32,264 bases of DNA. It comes from Oscillospiraceae bacterium. Its GTDB lineage: Bacteria > Bacillota > Clostridia > Oscillospirales > JAKOTC01. The stretch spans positions 1 through 32,264 of the forward strand of contig DAOPZJ010000023.1 in NCBI GenBank assembly GCA_035353335.1, read 5' to 3'. A program made the translations under genes and the position numbers. Numbering within the stretch: the stretch's first letter is position 1; the number at the start of each line of letters is the position of its first letter. The notes below the pieces were generated by a model, which searched no databases, was not told where the DNA came from, and saw only the letters and a program-made list of their open reading frames with translations. This document shows, piece after piece, positions 24,655 through 32,264 of this stretch.

Positions 24655-26307
24655 ATGTCGATACTCAAAAAAGGCGGTATGGTTCCGAATCATCTCAGGA
24701 TTTTGTTCTTAGGCGACAGCATCACCGACGACGGCCGGTATATCGCGCACATCGATTACTACATAAAAAAGCACCTGCCCAATCATTCTGTAGAATTAAT
24801 CAATTTGGGTTTAAACAGCGAGACCGCTTCCGGCCTTTCCGAACCGGATCACCCGTTTCCGCGCCCCTGTATCTTTGACCGTATCGACCGCGCGCTGGAG
24901 ATGGCGAAACCCGACTGGGTTACCGTCTGTTACGGCATCAACGACGGCATCTATTACCCCTATTCCGAGGAGCGGATGGGGGCATATCAGAAGGGCATCC
25001 TCAATTTGATCGGAAAAATCAAGGCCCGCGGCGCCAAGGCCGTTGTGATGACGCCGCCGATTTTGGATACCGTCTCTTTCGGCGGGCCGATGCTCGATGA
25101 AAACGCCGAAAAATTCAGCTGGGCGCAGGCTTATCGCGGTTATAACGACGTGATGAAAAAATACGCCGACTGGGTACTGTCCGACCTGCGCGGCGTCGCC
25201 GACCGGGTCGTCAACATCTACGGCCCGATGACCGCCGAATACACCGCGAGGCGCAAAAACGATCCGGCGTTAAAACTCGGCGACGGCATTCACCCCGACC
25301 TTTGGGGTCACTGGATTATGGCAAGGTGTCTGTTAGGGGAGCTTTTCCGCCTTTATCCGGAATACGAGCCGGGTTATTTGAAAGAGGAGACCCCCGCATT
25401 CGGGCTGGTTTTGAAGCGGCACCGTCTGCTGAGCTCGGCGTGGAAAGAAGCGGTCGGCCATTCCCATCGCGATAAGGCGAAAGATGCCCTGCCGCTCGAT
25501 GAGGCCAAAGCCGCCGCTGCGGAACTGGACAACGAAATCCTGAAGACAATCGTAAATGAAGAAAACGATGACCGCGTCGACGACTGGAACGGCTGCGTAT
25601 GCCGCCGCTTCTATTGTAACGGCAGGGTCTGCACTTATATTGAGCCGAAAGAATTTGCCCCCGGCAGGCCGTGGGTCTGGCGCACCGAGTTCCTGCACGC
25701 GTTTGAGACCGTCGATGTGGAGCTGGTTCGACGGGGTTGGGCGCTCTGTTATTACCGGGTCAGCAATCTTTTCGGCTGCCCGGAGAGCGTAGAGCTGATG
25801 AAAATCTTTCACGATGAGATGGTCAGCCGGTTCGGATTATCGAAAACCACAGTGCCGTTCGGGTTCAGCAGGGGCGGGTTATACGCGGTCAACTATGCCG
25901 CCGCCTATCCTAAAGACGTCGAAGCTCTCTATATCGACGCGCCGGTGCTGGATATTCGGAGCTGGCCGGGCGGACTCGGCATCGGTGACGGTTCGCCGTT
26001 TGAGTTTAAGGACTGCCTAGACGTTTACGGCCTCAACGAGACGAGCGTCAGACAGTATAAGGAAAACCCGCTCGACAAGGCGGAAGCGCTGGCTAAAGCG
26101 GGAATTCCGGTTGCGCTGGTCGCGGGCGACGCGGATACGACGGTGCCCTATACCGAGAACGGCAAGCTCTTCGACGAGAAATACCGCCGCGCGGGCGGGA
26201 AAATCCTGACCATTGTCAAGCCGGGCTGCGGACATCATCCGCACAGTTTGGAAGACCCCACGCCGGTGGTGGAGTTTTTGCTTGAAGCAACCGGAAGAAA
26301 GCATTGA
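24655..26307 (+). CDS. Two-domain esterase: SGNH/GDSL hydrolase fused to a second alpha/beta hydrolase
   Basis: The 550-residue product joins two hydrolases. Residues ~12-240 are an SGNH-family esterase: Ser22 in LGDSIT, the block CYGINDG, and the catalytic Asp210/His213 pair in DGIHPDLWGH. Residues ~310-550 are an alpha/beta-hydrolase domain with Ser405 in GFSRGG, Asp494 in GDADTTVPY and His527/528 in GCGHHPH. Both catalytic sets appear intact. The start at 24655 has AAAAGGA 8 nt upstream; earlier ATGs lie around the promoter. No signal peptide is visible. Such pairs could remove different acyl groups (for example acetyl and another ester) from the same carbohydrate; the substrate is not evident. 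A terminator follows. Confidence 0.85.
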   Translation: MSILKKGGMVPNHLRILFLGDSITDDGRYIAHIDYYIKKHLPNHSVELINLGLNSETASGLSEPDHPFPRPCIFDRIDRALEMAKPDWVTVCYGINDGIYYPYSEERMGAYQKGILNLIGKIKARGAKAVVMTPPILDTVSFGGPMLDENAEKFSWAQAYRGYNDVMKKYADWVLSDLRGVADRVVNIYGPMTAEYTARRKNDPALKLGDGIHPDLWGHWIMARCLLGELFRLYPEYEPGYLKEETPAFGLVLKRHRLLSSAWKEAVGHSHRDKAKDALPLDEAKAAAAELDNEILKTIVNEENDDRVDDWNGCVCRRFYCNGRVCTYIEPKEFAPGRPWVWRTEFLHAFETVDVELVRRGWALCYYRVSNLFGCPESVELMKIFHDEMVSRFGLSKTTVPFGFSRGGLYAVNYAAAYPKDVEALYIDAPVLDIRSWPGGLGIGDGSPFEFKDCLDVYGLNETSVRQYKENPLDKAEALAKAGIPVALVAGDADTTVPYTENGKLFDEKYRRAGGKILTIVKPGCGHHPHSLEDPTPVVEFLLEATGRKH

Positions 26308-26320
26308 TAAGATTAAGAAA

Positions 26321-26361
26321 CAGCGCACCGCATCAAACCGGTGCGCTGCTCTTTTATTTTC
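26321..26361 (+). terminator. Rho-independent terminator after the two-hydrolase gene
   Basis: CAGCGCACCG and CGGTGCGCTG form a 10-bp stem, followed by a T-rich run (CTCTTTTATTTTC). Confidence 0.88.
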
Positions 26362-26374
26362 TTTACGGTATCCG

Positions 26375-26403
26375 TTGAATGGCTTTTGCGGGTATGTTAT
26401 AAT
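26375..26403 (+). promoter_or_regulatory. Promoter for the GH42/GHL6-like gene
   Basis: TTGAAT (26375-26380), 17 nt, TATAAT (26398-26403), about 36 nt before the coding start. Confidence 0.75.
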
Positions 26404-26438
26404 CGGGGAAACATTCGGAAAAGGTTGGTGCTTTTTAT

Positions 26439-28469
26439 ATGAAGTGGTGGGAAGACGAACCGTTGATCATCTCGGCGGTGCAGTGCAATTACGGCGCGGA
26501 CGACGACTGGGTATTCGATGAATATGTTTCGAAATCGGGATTCAACACCGAGCAGCTTTTACACCTGTTCGCCGAGGGCAGTATCTCGTTTTACGACGAA
26601 CAAAAACACGGCAAAAAGCTGGACGCCTATCTCAAAAAAGCCCATGAAAAAGGCATTCGGGAAATTGTCTATTATAACACCCATTGCCTGACCCGGGACA
26701 TGATGGCCAAACACCCGGAATGGATGGAGCTGCAAAAAGACGGAGGGCCGATATTGGCCTATAGTATCTATTCACTTTGCTGTGTCAACGGCCCCTGGTT
26801 TGATGAATTCGCGAAAAACATCACGGCGCTGTGCCGGCACGATGTTGACGGACTGTTTTTGGACGGGCCGCTCATGCGTGACGACGGCTGTTATTGCCCG
26901 GTCTGTCAGAAGATGTTTCAAGAAAAATTCGGCAAGTCCGTCTATGAGGGGACTCATCTCGAGCGCCAGCAGATGCGTATCGATTCGGTGACCGAATATG
27001 TGAAAAAGACCCATGATATCGTCAAATCGATCAATCCGAACATCTTGTTATATTTGAACAACTCCGCGCTGCGGGCCGATGTCACCGGCAGCAACAGCCG
27101 AAAAATCGAGCCGTATCTCGATATGCTCGGAGCCGAGGGCGGGTTTATCCGTGCCGACGCAACCACTTCGCTATGGTCGGTCAGTTCCAAGGCCAAGCAC
27201 CTTGAAACCATGGCGCGCGGCAAGCCGATTGTCACTTTCGTAAACGGTAACCATTCGGGCATCACCTATTATATGCACACGCCCGCCGAGACCACGGCGC
27301 TGTATGCCCAGTCGTATGCAAACGGCGCGAATGTTTGGTACGGCATCCACGGCGACATCGAGCGAAACGCCTTTTCGCCCGGCAGTATGGCCTCGAAAAA
27401 GTTCAACGAGTTTATCAATGCGCATAAAGATATTTATCAAAAATCCGAGTGCGCATGCGAAATTGCTTTGATGTGGTCGCAGGACACCGCGAACAATTAT
27501 TCCTCGAGCGTCGAACAGAGCGACTTCACAAACGCCAAAACCGCCGGATTCAAACAGCGCGGCGACCATCATGCGGAGTTGCTGAGCTTCTTCGATATGC
27601 TGACGCGGGCGCACATCCAGTTTGACGTGATTGACGAGGTCAAGGCCAAAGAGGATTTGAGCAAATATAAACTTGTGATTTTGCCAGACTGCGCCTGCAT
27701 GGACGACGAGACCGCAACAGCATTGACCGCTTTTGTCAAAGACGGCGGGGATTTGATCTCCACGTTTGACACGGGATTTTACAATGCCGACGGGAGTTAT
27801 GCCAAAGCGCCGAAACTCGCAGCGGTTCAGGGAATTTCGGAAGTCAAAGGCGTCGTCTCGGCGGAGATGCTCGGCATGGCCTATCAAAAGCCGGGTGACT
27901 CCCCGATTTTCAAAGACGTCAACCAAAGACAGATGCCGTTCCCCCGGCTGTCGATGCGCTGTGAATATGTCGAAGACGCAAAAACCCTCTCGACCGCGCT
28001 TGAACTGATGTCAAGCGTTTATACCGCGCTGCCCAAGGCCGGATATCCCGGCATTGTCGAGCATGTGTACGGCAAGGGCAGAAGCATTTATGTATCCGGA
28101 GCACTTGGGCTCGCCTATGCCGAGCGCGCGCTGCCCGATTACGCCAAAATCATCAGAAATATCGCGAAACGAGCCGCAAAACCGATACTCGAGACCGACG
28201 CGCCGAGATCGGTCGAAACGGTGCTTCGCAATCAAAACGGACGATATATCCTGCACATGGTCAACCTGACCGGCGAGATGATCCGACCCACCACGCAGAT
28301 TTTGCCGCTCTCCGACATCAAAGTGACCCTCAGAGTAAAAGATGTCAAGAGCGTTAAGACCTTGCGCGGCGGGAAATTACAGGGACTTGAGATCGGCGAC
28401 AAAAAGACCTCATTTACACTGACTAAACTGGCAGATTACGAGGTCGTGGTTTTTGAATTGAAAAAATGA
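26439..28469 (+). CDS. Putative glycoside hydrolase (GHL6/GH42-like TIM barrel with trimerisation-type domain)
   Basis: The 676-residue protein starts with a TIM-barrel region (~1-330) containing DGLFLDGPLM (around 137) and a CYCPVC cluster (Cys151, Cys153, Cys156) as seen in barrels annotated GHL6 and in some GH42 enzymes. Residues ~380-560 resemble the class I amidotransferase-like 'beta-galactosidase trimerisation' domain (LVILPDCACMDDETATALTAFVKDGGDLI), and a small beta domain closes the protein (HMVNLTG). No signal peptide is seen. A dedicated promoter precedes it. The activity is probably on a beta-linked sugar, but the specific substrate cannot be read from sequence. The stop codon directly abuts the next promoter. 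Confidence 0.72.
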   Translation: MKWWEDEPLIISAVQCNYGADDDWVFDEYVSKSGFNTEQLLHLFAEGSISFYDEQKHGKKLDAYLKKAHEKGIREIVYYNTHCLTRDMMAKHPEWMELQKDGGPILAYSIYSLCCVNGPWFDEFAKNITALCRHDVDGLFLDGPLMRDDGCYCPVCQKMFQEKFGKSVYEGTHLERQQMRIDSVTEYVKKTHDIVKSINPNILLYLNNSALRADVTGSNSRKIEPYLDMLGAEGGFIRADATTSLWSVSSKAKHLETMARGKPIVTFVNGNHSGITYYMHTPAETTALYAQSYANGANVWYGIHGDIERNAFSPGSMASKKFNEFINAHKDIYQKSECACEIALMWSQDTANNYSSSVEQSDFTNAKTAGFKQRGDHHAELLSFFDMLTRAHIQFDVIDEVKAKEDLSKYKLVILPDCACMDDETATALTAFVKDGGDLISTFDTGFYNADGSYAKAPKLAAVQGISEVKGVVSAEMLGMAYQKPGDSPIFKDVNQRQMPFPRLSMRCEYVEDAKTLSTALELMSSVYTALPKAGYPGIVEHVYGKGRSIYVSGALGLAYAERALPDYAKIIRNIAKRAAKPILETDAPRSVETVLRNQNGRYILHMVNLTGEMIRPTTQILPLSDIKVTLRVKDVKSVKTLRGGKLQGLEIGDKKTSFTLTKLADYEVVVFELKK

Positions 28470-28498
28470 TTGTACTCGATCGGAAATCTTGGTATAAT
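28470..28498 (+). promoter_or_regulatory. Promoter for the leader ORF and the unrecognised 632-residue protein
   Basis: TTGTAC (28470-28475), 17 nt, TATAAT (28493-28498). It begins one base after the preceding stop codon and would give a ~130-nt leader before the gene at 28634. Confidence 0.78.
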
Positions 28499-28542
28499 CA
28501 TCAATAATTAAATAGCGTTTTAAGCGGGAGAAAGGAGTTCGA

Positions 28543-28584
28543 ATGAATAATTTTTCGAACCCGGAGTTTGACCCGTTTGGCTGA
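28543..28584 (+). CDS. Candidate 13-residue leader peptide (MNNFSNPEFDPFG)
   Basis: The ATG at 28543 has AAGGAG 5 nt upstream, a better ribosome site than that of the downstream gene. It lies in a leader starting about 40 nt after a strong promoter, so it is likely to be transcribed. The short frame ends in TGA at 28582-28584, and that TGA falls in the loop of a strong hairpin (28567-28600). Reading through the TGA would continue for 10 codons to TAA at 28617. It may be an attenuation/translation-control leader or simply a chance ORF with a good ribosome site. No homologous peptide is known to me. Confidence 0.45.
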   Translation: MNNFSNPEFDPFG

Positions 28585-28600
28585 ACCAAATGGGGTCAAA
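28567..28600 (+). promoter_or_regulatory. Leader hairpin upstream of the unrecognised protein
   Basis: TTTGACCCGTTTGG pairs with CCAAATGGGGTCAAA (13-14 bp, one bulge) around CTGAA. There is no T-run after it, so it is not a classical terminator; it ends ~33 nt before the gene start and could control translation or RNA stability. Confidence 0.6.
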
Positions 28601-28633
28601 CATCCCTAAAACAATAAAAGAAAGGGTATCATT

Positions 28634-30532
28634 ATGGCTTTTATCGCATCGAAAAAACTCCAGGAGGAGCGCAAAAAGGCGTTTAACAAACGCTATGTTC
28701 CGATTATTTTAAAACTGCTGCCGAAAGGTGTTCGGACTGCCTACAGTTATGAAGACGACCAGCCGGAGGTTCGCTCCTGGGGTTGGAACGCGCTGGTGCT
28801 GTTTGAGGAGGGCTATTATAAAGAAGCCAACCACATTATCCGGACTTCGCCGTATCATCACTGCGAATTTATGCCGATGCAGCTGACAGAAATGCTCGTA
28901 CGCTACGGCGACAAATTCGATGACGACACTCGAGTGATTGCCGAGAACTATATTAAAAGCGAACTGGATTACGCGGCGAATCCCCGGGTTCATGCCTCCA
29001 TGTATAATGACAACTTCGGCAACATGGCAACTTTTACGCTGATTGTGGCCGGAGAGCTCTTTAACCTGCCCAAATATGCCGAAATCGGAAAAGACAAACT
29101 CGATCAGGCGTGCGACTTGTTTAGGCGCTGCGGCACCATTATGGAATACGGCAGCCCGGTGTATACGCCTCTCGACTTGTTTGTTTACGCGCAGATGGCG
29201 AATTATATCAAAGATCCGGAATACCGGGCAAAGGCCCTGCAGTGCGAAGAGCGGATGTGGCTCGAGGTTGTGACGCATTACCACGCGCCGACGGGGCATC
29301 TGGCGGGACCGTATTCGCGTTCGTATAACTGCGAAACCGTGGGGCATCCCACCAGCATCGCCGCGCTCTGGTATAAGGTGTTCGGCGACAAAGCGTTTTT
29401 AAACGTGATGAATTACGGCTTTGAACTGATTGATAAGCAGGTGATTCATATCTCTGCCAACGGGCTTCAGCTGCCCAACGCCGCATGGTTCATCAACACC
29501 ACCTTCCACTTCCCGCGTTGGATGGAAAAAATCATGTTTGAAAAGGTCTATCCATATCACGCCGAATTCGCGGTTGAGTGCATCCCCGCGGACGCGCTCG
29601 CCTACAATGTCGAAAACGAACCGCTCTGCGCTTTCGGCGGGCATCGTTCGACCACCACCACCTATATGACGCCCGAATATTCACTCGGAACCGCGATGAA
29701 TCAATATCACAGCGGCTCCGGTTCCGAGTCGTTCTATGTGACCTACAAAAACTGCGAAGCCGCGAAAAAGCTCGAGGACGTCGGCGTCATCTACAGCAAA
29801 TACACCTTCAACGACAAGCAGCCGCAGCAGGAAAACGTCTATGCCTATTACGGCAAAATGGGCAAAGAGGGCTTCCGCGACGAAGGCCGCAAATTCGGGA
29901 TCCAATATGAAAACACCTCACTGATGGTCTATAAACCGCTGCAACTCGAGCGCAGGCACGTGAAAAGCGCCAAACTGACGGTCTTTATCCCGGCTTATTT
30001 TTACGACGGTTTCGAGATTTTGGCGGGCGGGAAAAAAGTCAAAACGCTGCCGTATTCCTCGGTGGAACCGGTCACCGTCTGTGTCAAGGCGTATAAATCG
30101 ATGTTCGCGTTCAAGCCGCTCGTTTTGACCGATTTCGGCAGAGAAGCCGCCGTCAAAATCGAGAAAAAGAGCGACCATATTCAAATTTCGTTTTACAATT
30201 ATGAGGGACCCGAGCGCGAATTCGGCGATATCGAATTGATTCACGCGCAAAACGGCTTTGTCTGCACCGCCGCGACCGTCGAAGAATACCCTGATTTTGC
30301 GGATTTTGCCAATTTCGCCGACAAGGGGAAAATCTCTGACGTGATGGAGCAGTCGGCCAAGATGTTTACCCGCCGGGTCAAATATCAAAACGACGGCGTG
30401 GAACTCTATTTCATCTACAACCCGCTGGTCGAGGGCATCGTGACCGCGACGGCGAACAAGAAGCCGTTTTTACGCAATATTCTCAAGGCGGATATGCTCG
30501 ATTATAAAAAAGTCCCGCTGCTGGAGGATTAA
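28634..30532 (+). CDS. Unrecognised 632-residue protein, possibly alpha/alpha-toroid plus beta-sandwich
   Basis: I do not recognise a named family. Residues ~1-300 are helix-rich with repeated aromatic and acidic motifs (VRSWGWNALVLFEEGYYKEA; NDNFGNMATFTLIVAGELF; HLAGPYSRSYNCETVGHPTS), a pattern common to alpha/alpha toroid carbohydrate enzymes such as lyases and glycosidases. Residues ~330-632 are beta-rich, as in the sandwich domains attached to such toroids. No signal peptide or membrane helix is seen. SD is a modest AAAGGG upstream of the ATG at 28634. The gene is preceded by a leader ORF with hairpin and followed 2 nt later by a kinase-fold gene, so the two products probably act together. 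A lyase or hydrolase of uronic or other sugars is plausible, but this is inference from shape and context. Confidence 0.85.
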   Translation: MAFIASKKLQEERKKAFNKRYVPIILKLLPKGVRTAYSYEDDQPEVRSWGWNALVLFEEGYYKEANHIIRTSPYHHCEFMPMQLTEMLVRYGDKFDDDTRVIAENYIKSELDYAANPRVHASMYNDNFGNMATFTLIVAGELFNLPKYAEIGKDKLDQACDLFRRCGTIMEYGSPVYTPLDLFVYAQMANYIKDPEYRAKALQCEERMWLEVVTHYHAPTGHLAGPYSRSYNCETVGHPTSIAALWYKVFGDKAFLNVMNYGFELIDKQVIHISANGLQLPNAAWFINTTFHFPRWMEKIMFEKVYPYHAEFAVECIPADALAYNVENEPLCAFGGHRSTTTTYMTPEYSLGTAMNQYHSGSGSESFYVTYKNCEAAKKLEDVGVIYSKYTFNDKQPQQENVYAYYGKMGKEGFRDEGRKFGIQYENTSLMVYKPLQLERRHVKSAKLTVFIPAYFYDGFEILAGGKKVKTLPYSSVEPVTVCVKAYKSMFAFKPLVLTDFGREAAVKIEKKSDHIQISFYNYEGPEREFGDIELIHAQNGFVCTAATVEEYPDFADFANFADKGKISDVMEQSAKMFTRRVKYQNDGVELYFIYNPLVEGIVTATANKKPFLRNILKADMLDYKKVPLLED

Positions 30533-30534
30533 TT

Positions 30535-31503
30535 TTGGCGACCAACCTTGTGCAGCCGGTCAGTCCGGAACAAATTGATCAAATCGTCAATACTTATTTT
30601 CCGAATGATCAGATTGAACATCTCGTCCAGTTAAAGGGCGGGATGTTCAATACCACTTTCAAAGTCGAATTATCGGGAAAAAACGCACAGGCGGTCATTC
30701 TTCGTATCGGACCGCAGAACCGCGCGCCTCTGCTGCGGTTTGAAGACGACCTGATGACGGGTGAGGTGTATGCCTATGAGCTCTGCCGCCAAAACGGCGC
30801 GGATTGTCCCGAGATTTTGGTTTACGACCAAAGCCGCAGATTCGGGGACTTTCTCTTTTTGATTGAAAAGTGCATCGTCGGAAGACCCCTTTCCGAACTC
30901 GAAGCCGACGATAAAAAGGCGTTTCACAAACAGGCGGGAGAGCAGGTCAGGCGCATTCACGCGGTGCTAAATGATGCTTTCGGGCGGGTTTCCGAGCTGG
31001 TCAAGGGTAAAGGGTTTGCTTCATGGAAGGCGTTTTTATACGACGAGCTGGACGATGTGCTGACCCGTTCGCTTGAAAACGGTGTGTTTGACAAGTCGGA
31101 AGCGGAAGAACTCCGGCAAGTTTACCGGCAATGTGAAGCACTGCTGTCCGAGATCAAAACGCCGTATCTGGTTCACGCCGATCTGTGGGACGGCAATTTG
31201 CTCGTAGATAAAGAGGCGGGGCGGCTCACGATCATTGACATGGACCGGGCGGTATTCGGCGACGTCGATTTCGAGTTCGCAAGCCCCTGGATCATCGACG
31301 AGATGTTTTGCGCGGGCTACGGGATCGACAAAACAGATTTTGAAAAAGATAACAGAAAGCTGCGCCGGATGCTGTATCGCCTGCATTTTGCGGTGTTGGA
31401 CACCTATATCTGGAAGATCGAATTCAACGACGAAGCGATGTTCCAAAAATGCAGGAACGGCTGCAAAAAGGCGTTGGAGGAATTACAAGGGGCTGTTAGA
31501 TAG
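30535..31503 (+). CDS. Aminoglycoside-phosphotransferase-fold kinase (sugar or small-molecule kinase)
   Basis: The 322-residue protein has the kinase-like catalytic loop HADLWDGN (His214, catalytic Asp216, Asn221) and the metal-binding Asp-x-Asp in IDMDRA (Asp235, Asp237). This places it in the APH/choline-kinase superfamily. Many such proteins phosphorylate sugars, amino sugars or metabolites rather than antibiotics. The start is TTG at 30535, with GGAGG at 30523-30527, inside the end of the upstream gene whose stop is only 2 nt before the start; translation is probably coupled. Its partnership with the unrecognised upstream protein suggests phosphorylation of that protein's product. A resistance role has no support here. 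Confidence 0.88.
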   Translation: MATNLVQPVSPEQIDQIVNTYFPNDQIEHLVQLKGGMFNTTFKVELSGKNAQAVILRIGPQNRAPLLRFEDDLMTGEVYAYELCRQNGADCPEILVYDQSRRFGDFLFLIEKCIVGRPLSELEADDKKAFHKQAGEQVRRIHAVLNDAFGRVSELVKGKGFASWKAFLYDELDDVLTRSLENGVFDKSEAEELRQVYRQCEALLSEIKTPYLVHADLWDGNLLVDKEAGRLTIIDMDRAVFGDVDFEFASPWIIDEMFCAGYGIDKTDFEKDNRKLRRMLYRLHFAVLDTYIWKIEFNDEAMFQKCRNGCKKALEELQGAVR

Positions 31504-31541
31504 CATTCATTATTCGTTAAACCAAAAAGCCATTATCTTTC

Positions 31542-31571
31542 CGAGATTCTTCGGCTTCGCTCAGAATGACA
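31542..31571 (-). repeat. Dispersed REP-like repeat, copy 3
   Basis: GAGATTCTTCGGCTTCGCTC and AGAATGACA form the exact reverse complement of the carA-terminal copy. It lies immediately before a strong terminator in the convergent intergenic region 31504-31644. Confidence 0.75.
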
Positions 31572-31572
31572 T

Positions 31573-31613
31573 AAAAACCCCGTCCCGATGCAGGTCTCGG
31601 GACGGGGGTTTTT
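31573..31613. terminator. Bidirectional Rho-independent terminator between convergent genes
   Basis: AAAAACCCCGTCCCGA and TCGGGACGGGGGTTTTT form a long GC stem flanked by A- and T-runs, so it can end transcripts from both sides (kinase gene and oxidoreductase gene). Confidence 0.92.
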
Positions 31614-31644
31614 ATCGGGAGCAATCGGATGTTGAGATTTCGGA

Positions 31645-32264
31645 TTATTTATGCAGCAGATCGATATAATCCCTGGCGACTTTGAGGTCCTTGACCGCCT
31701 CGTGGGAGTCACAGGGGACGGGTTGTTCGCCGCGGATGAATTTGACGAAATTGAGCGCCTGATTTTTCATTGCGTGGACATGCGGTAATGTCGGCGACCA
31801 GGTGATCGGCGGCTTTTTGCCGCTGTCTTCATAGACCGTGACTTTACCCGCGCGGTTCGAGGCCAGCGGAGCGGGCAGTTCGATCTTGATCCAACCGAGT
31901 TCGAAGGCGATAAGGTATTCCTCCTGCCAATCGAGCGTGGTCTTGTAGGGGGACATCTCGATAACGGCAGGCACGCCCGAGGCACTTTCGGCTGTCAGCG
32001 TCACGCCCGCCCGGTCGGCGTATTTGACCGAATAGTCCTCGCCGAGCAGAAAGCGCAGCGCGTTGACCTGGTGGATATAATAGTTGACGAATACGTCGTA
32101 TTCGGTGTTATAAGCGGCGTTTGCCCAATAAGTGACGTCCGGTTCTTTTTCCATTGCCGGGTACGGGTCATCGGTGCCGATAAAGCCCTCAAAACCGTTG
32201 GCAACCCAGTCGCCGGCCGGCATTGTGACGCGGATATAGCGCAGTTTGCCGAATTCGCCCGAGG
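31645..32264 (-). CDS. Gfo/Idh/MocA family oxidoreductase, partial (C-terminal part)
   Basis: Only the last ~206 codons are in the window; the frame continues open past 32264, so the N-terminal NAD(P)-binding domain is missing. The visible C-terminal domain has the substrate-domain features GKLRYIRVTMPAGDW at the edge, followed by the usual His-containing DVFVNYYIHQVNALRFLLGE. Members oxidise or epimerise sugars such as inositol or glucose derivatives using NAD(P). The ATG at 32223 is internal and should not be used as the start. It converges on the kinase gene across a shared terminator. Confidence 0.87.
   Translation of the reverse strand, partial: SGEFGKLRYIRVTMPAGDWVANGFEGFIGTDDPYPAMEKEPDVTYWANAAYNTEYDVFVNYYIHQVNALRFLLGEDYSVKYADRAGVTLTAESASGVPAVIEMSPYKTTLDWQEEYLIAFELGWIKIELPAPLASNRAGKVTVYEDSGKKPPITWSPTLPHVHAMKNQALNFVKFIRGEQPVPCDSHEAVKDLKVARDYIDLLHK

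Noticed and set aside
27171..27926. 251-codon minus-strand frame opposite the GH42/GHL6-like gene
   Set aside because: No ribosome site, no recognisable family, and the plus-strand protein is coherent.
28582..28584. Selenocysteine or Trp recoding of UGA in the leader ORF
   Set aside because: The UGA sits in the loop rather than just upstream of the hairpin, as bacterial SECIS elements require, and other genes here use UGA as a normal stop. A regulatory leader is more likely.
28567..28600. Hairpin as a Rho-independent terminator
   Set aside because: No T-run follows on the plus strand, and a gene with its own ribosome site starts shortly after.
30535..31503. Antibiotic-resistance aminoglycoside phosphotransferase
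   Set aside because: Only the general kinase fold is shared; the operon context and lack of specific APH subfamily features favour a metabolic kinase.
1..32264. CRISPR arrays, tRNA or rRNA genes, insertion sequences, riboswitches
   Set aside because: I looked through the intergenic regions and saw no regularly spaced repeats, no cloverleaf-like sequences, no transposase motifs and no recognisable riboswitch core.

Overview
The window looks like chromosomal DNA from an anaerobic, Gram-positive, saccharolytic Clostridia-type bacterium. The evidence is: GGAGG-type ribosome binding sites on most genes; sigma-A-like promoters (TTGnnn, 17-18 nt, TATAAT-like); a D-psicose 3-epimerase that closely resembles characterised clostridial enzymes; a membrane H+-pyrophosphatase; a CadC-like regulator; and many cytoplasmic carbohydrate-active enzymes. 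The base composition is moderately GC-rich and fairly even. I see no phage, transposase, CRISPR, tRNA or rRNA. Genus-level placement is not supported by what I can see.

Layout. 1-5170: carA and a very long carB whose product continues without a stop into a diaminopimelate-epimerase (DapF) domain, followed by a terminator. 5300-10805: a plus-strand carbohydrate cluster with a GH36 alpha-galactosidase, a CE15-like (glucuronoyl esterase) alpha/beta hydrolase and a DUF4838 (alpha-glucuronidase-like) protein. 10802-14647: a minus-strand group that reads CYTH-domain protein, D-psicose 3-epimerase, small four-helix membrane protein, YyaL/DUF255 thioredoxin-like protein. 14722-17202: a minus-strand metal-resistance operon (ArsR/CadC sensor, Zn/Cd/Pb P-type ATPase) with a clear promoter, two operators and a terminator. 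17254-21359: phosphate and pyrophosphate functions, with DUF47 plus PiT transporter on the minus strand, divergent from the H+-pyrophosphatase. 21375-24466: two minus-strand BNR/sialidase-like beta-propeller proteins, one with a LamG-like tail. 24589-31503: a plus-strand series containing an SGNH + alpha/beta hydrolase fusion, a GH42/GHL6-like glycoside hydrolase, an unrecognised 632-residue protein preceded by a 13-codon leader ORF and a hairpin, and an aminoglycoside-phosphotransferase-fold kinase. 31645-end: the 3' part of a Gfo/Idh/MocA oxidoreductase.

How the genes fit together. The carbohydrate genes flanking the core suggest intracellular processing of plant or host glycans (alpha-galactosides, esterified uronic acids, rare ketoses). 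None of the glycan enzymes has a convincing signal peptide, so imported oligosaccharides are the likely substrates, but no sugar transporter lies in the window. The PiT/DUF47 pair and the pyrophosphatase form a phosphate/pyrophosphate economy block. At least three copies of a short REP-like repeat are scattered in the window; one supplies the last residues of CarA.

The most unusual items are: the CarB-DapF fusion, whose DapF half has Ala in place of the first catalytic Cys and Asp in place of a substrate-binding Asn; the two-hydrolase fusion; and the leader peptide/hairpin ahead of the unrecognised protein. I see no obvious complete new defence or mobile system. Most of the window is metabolic.
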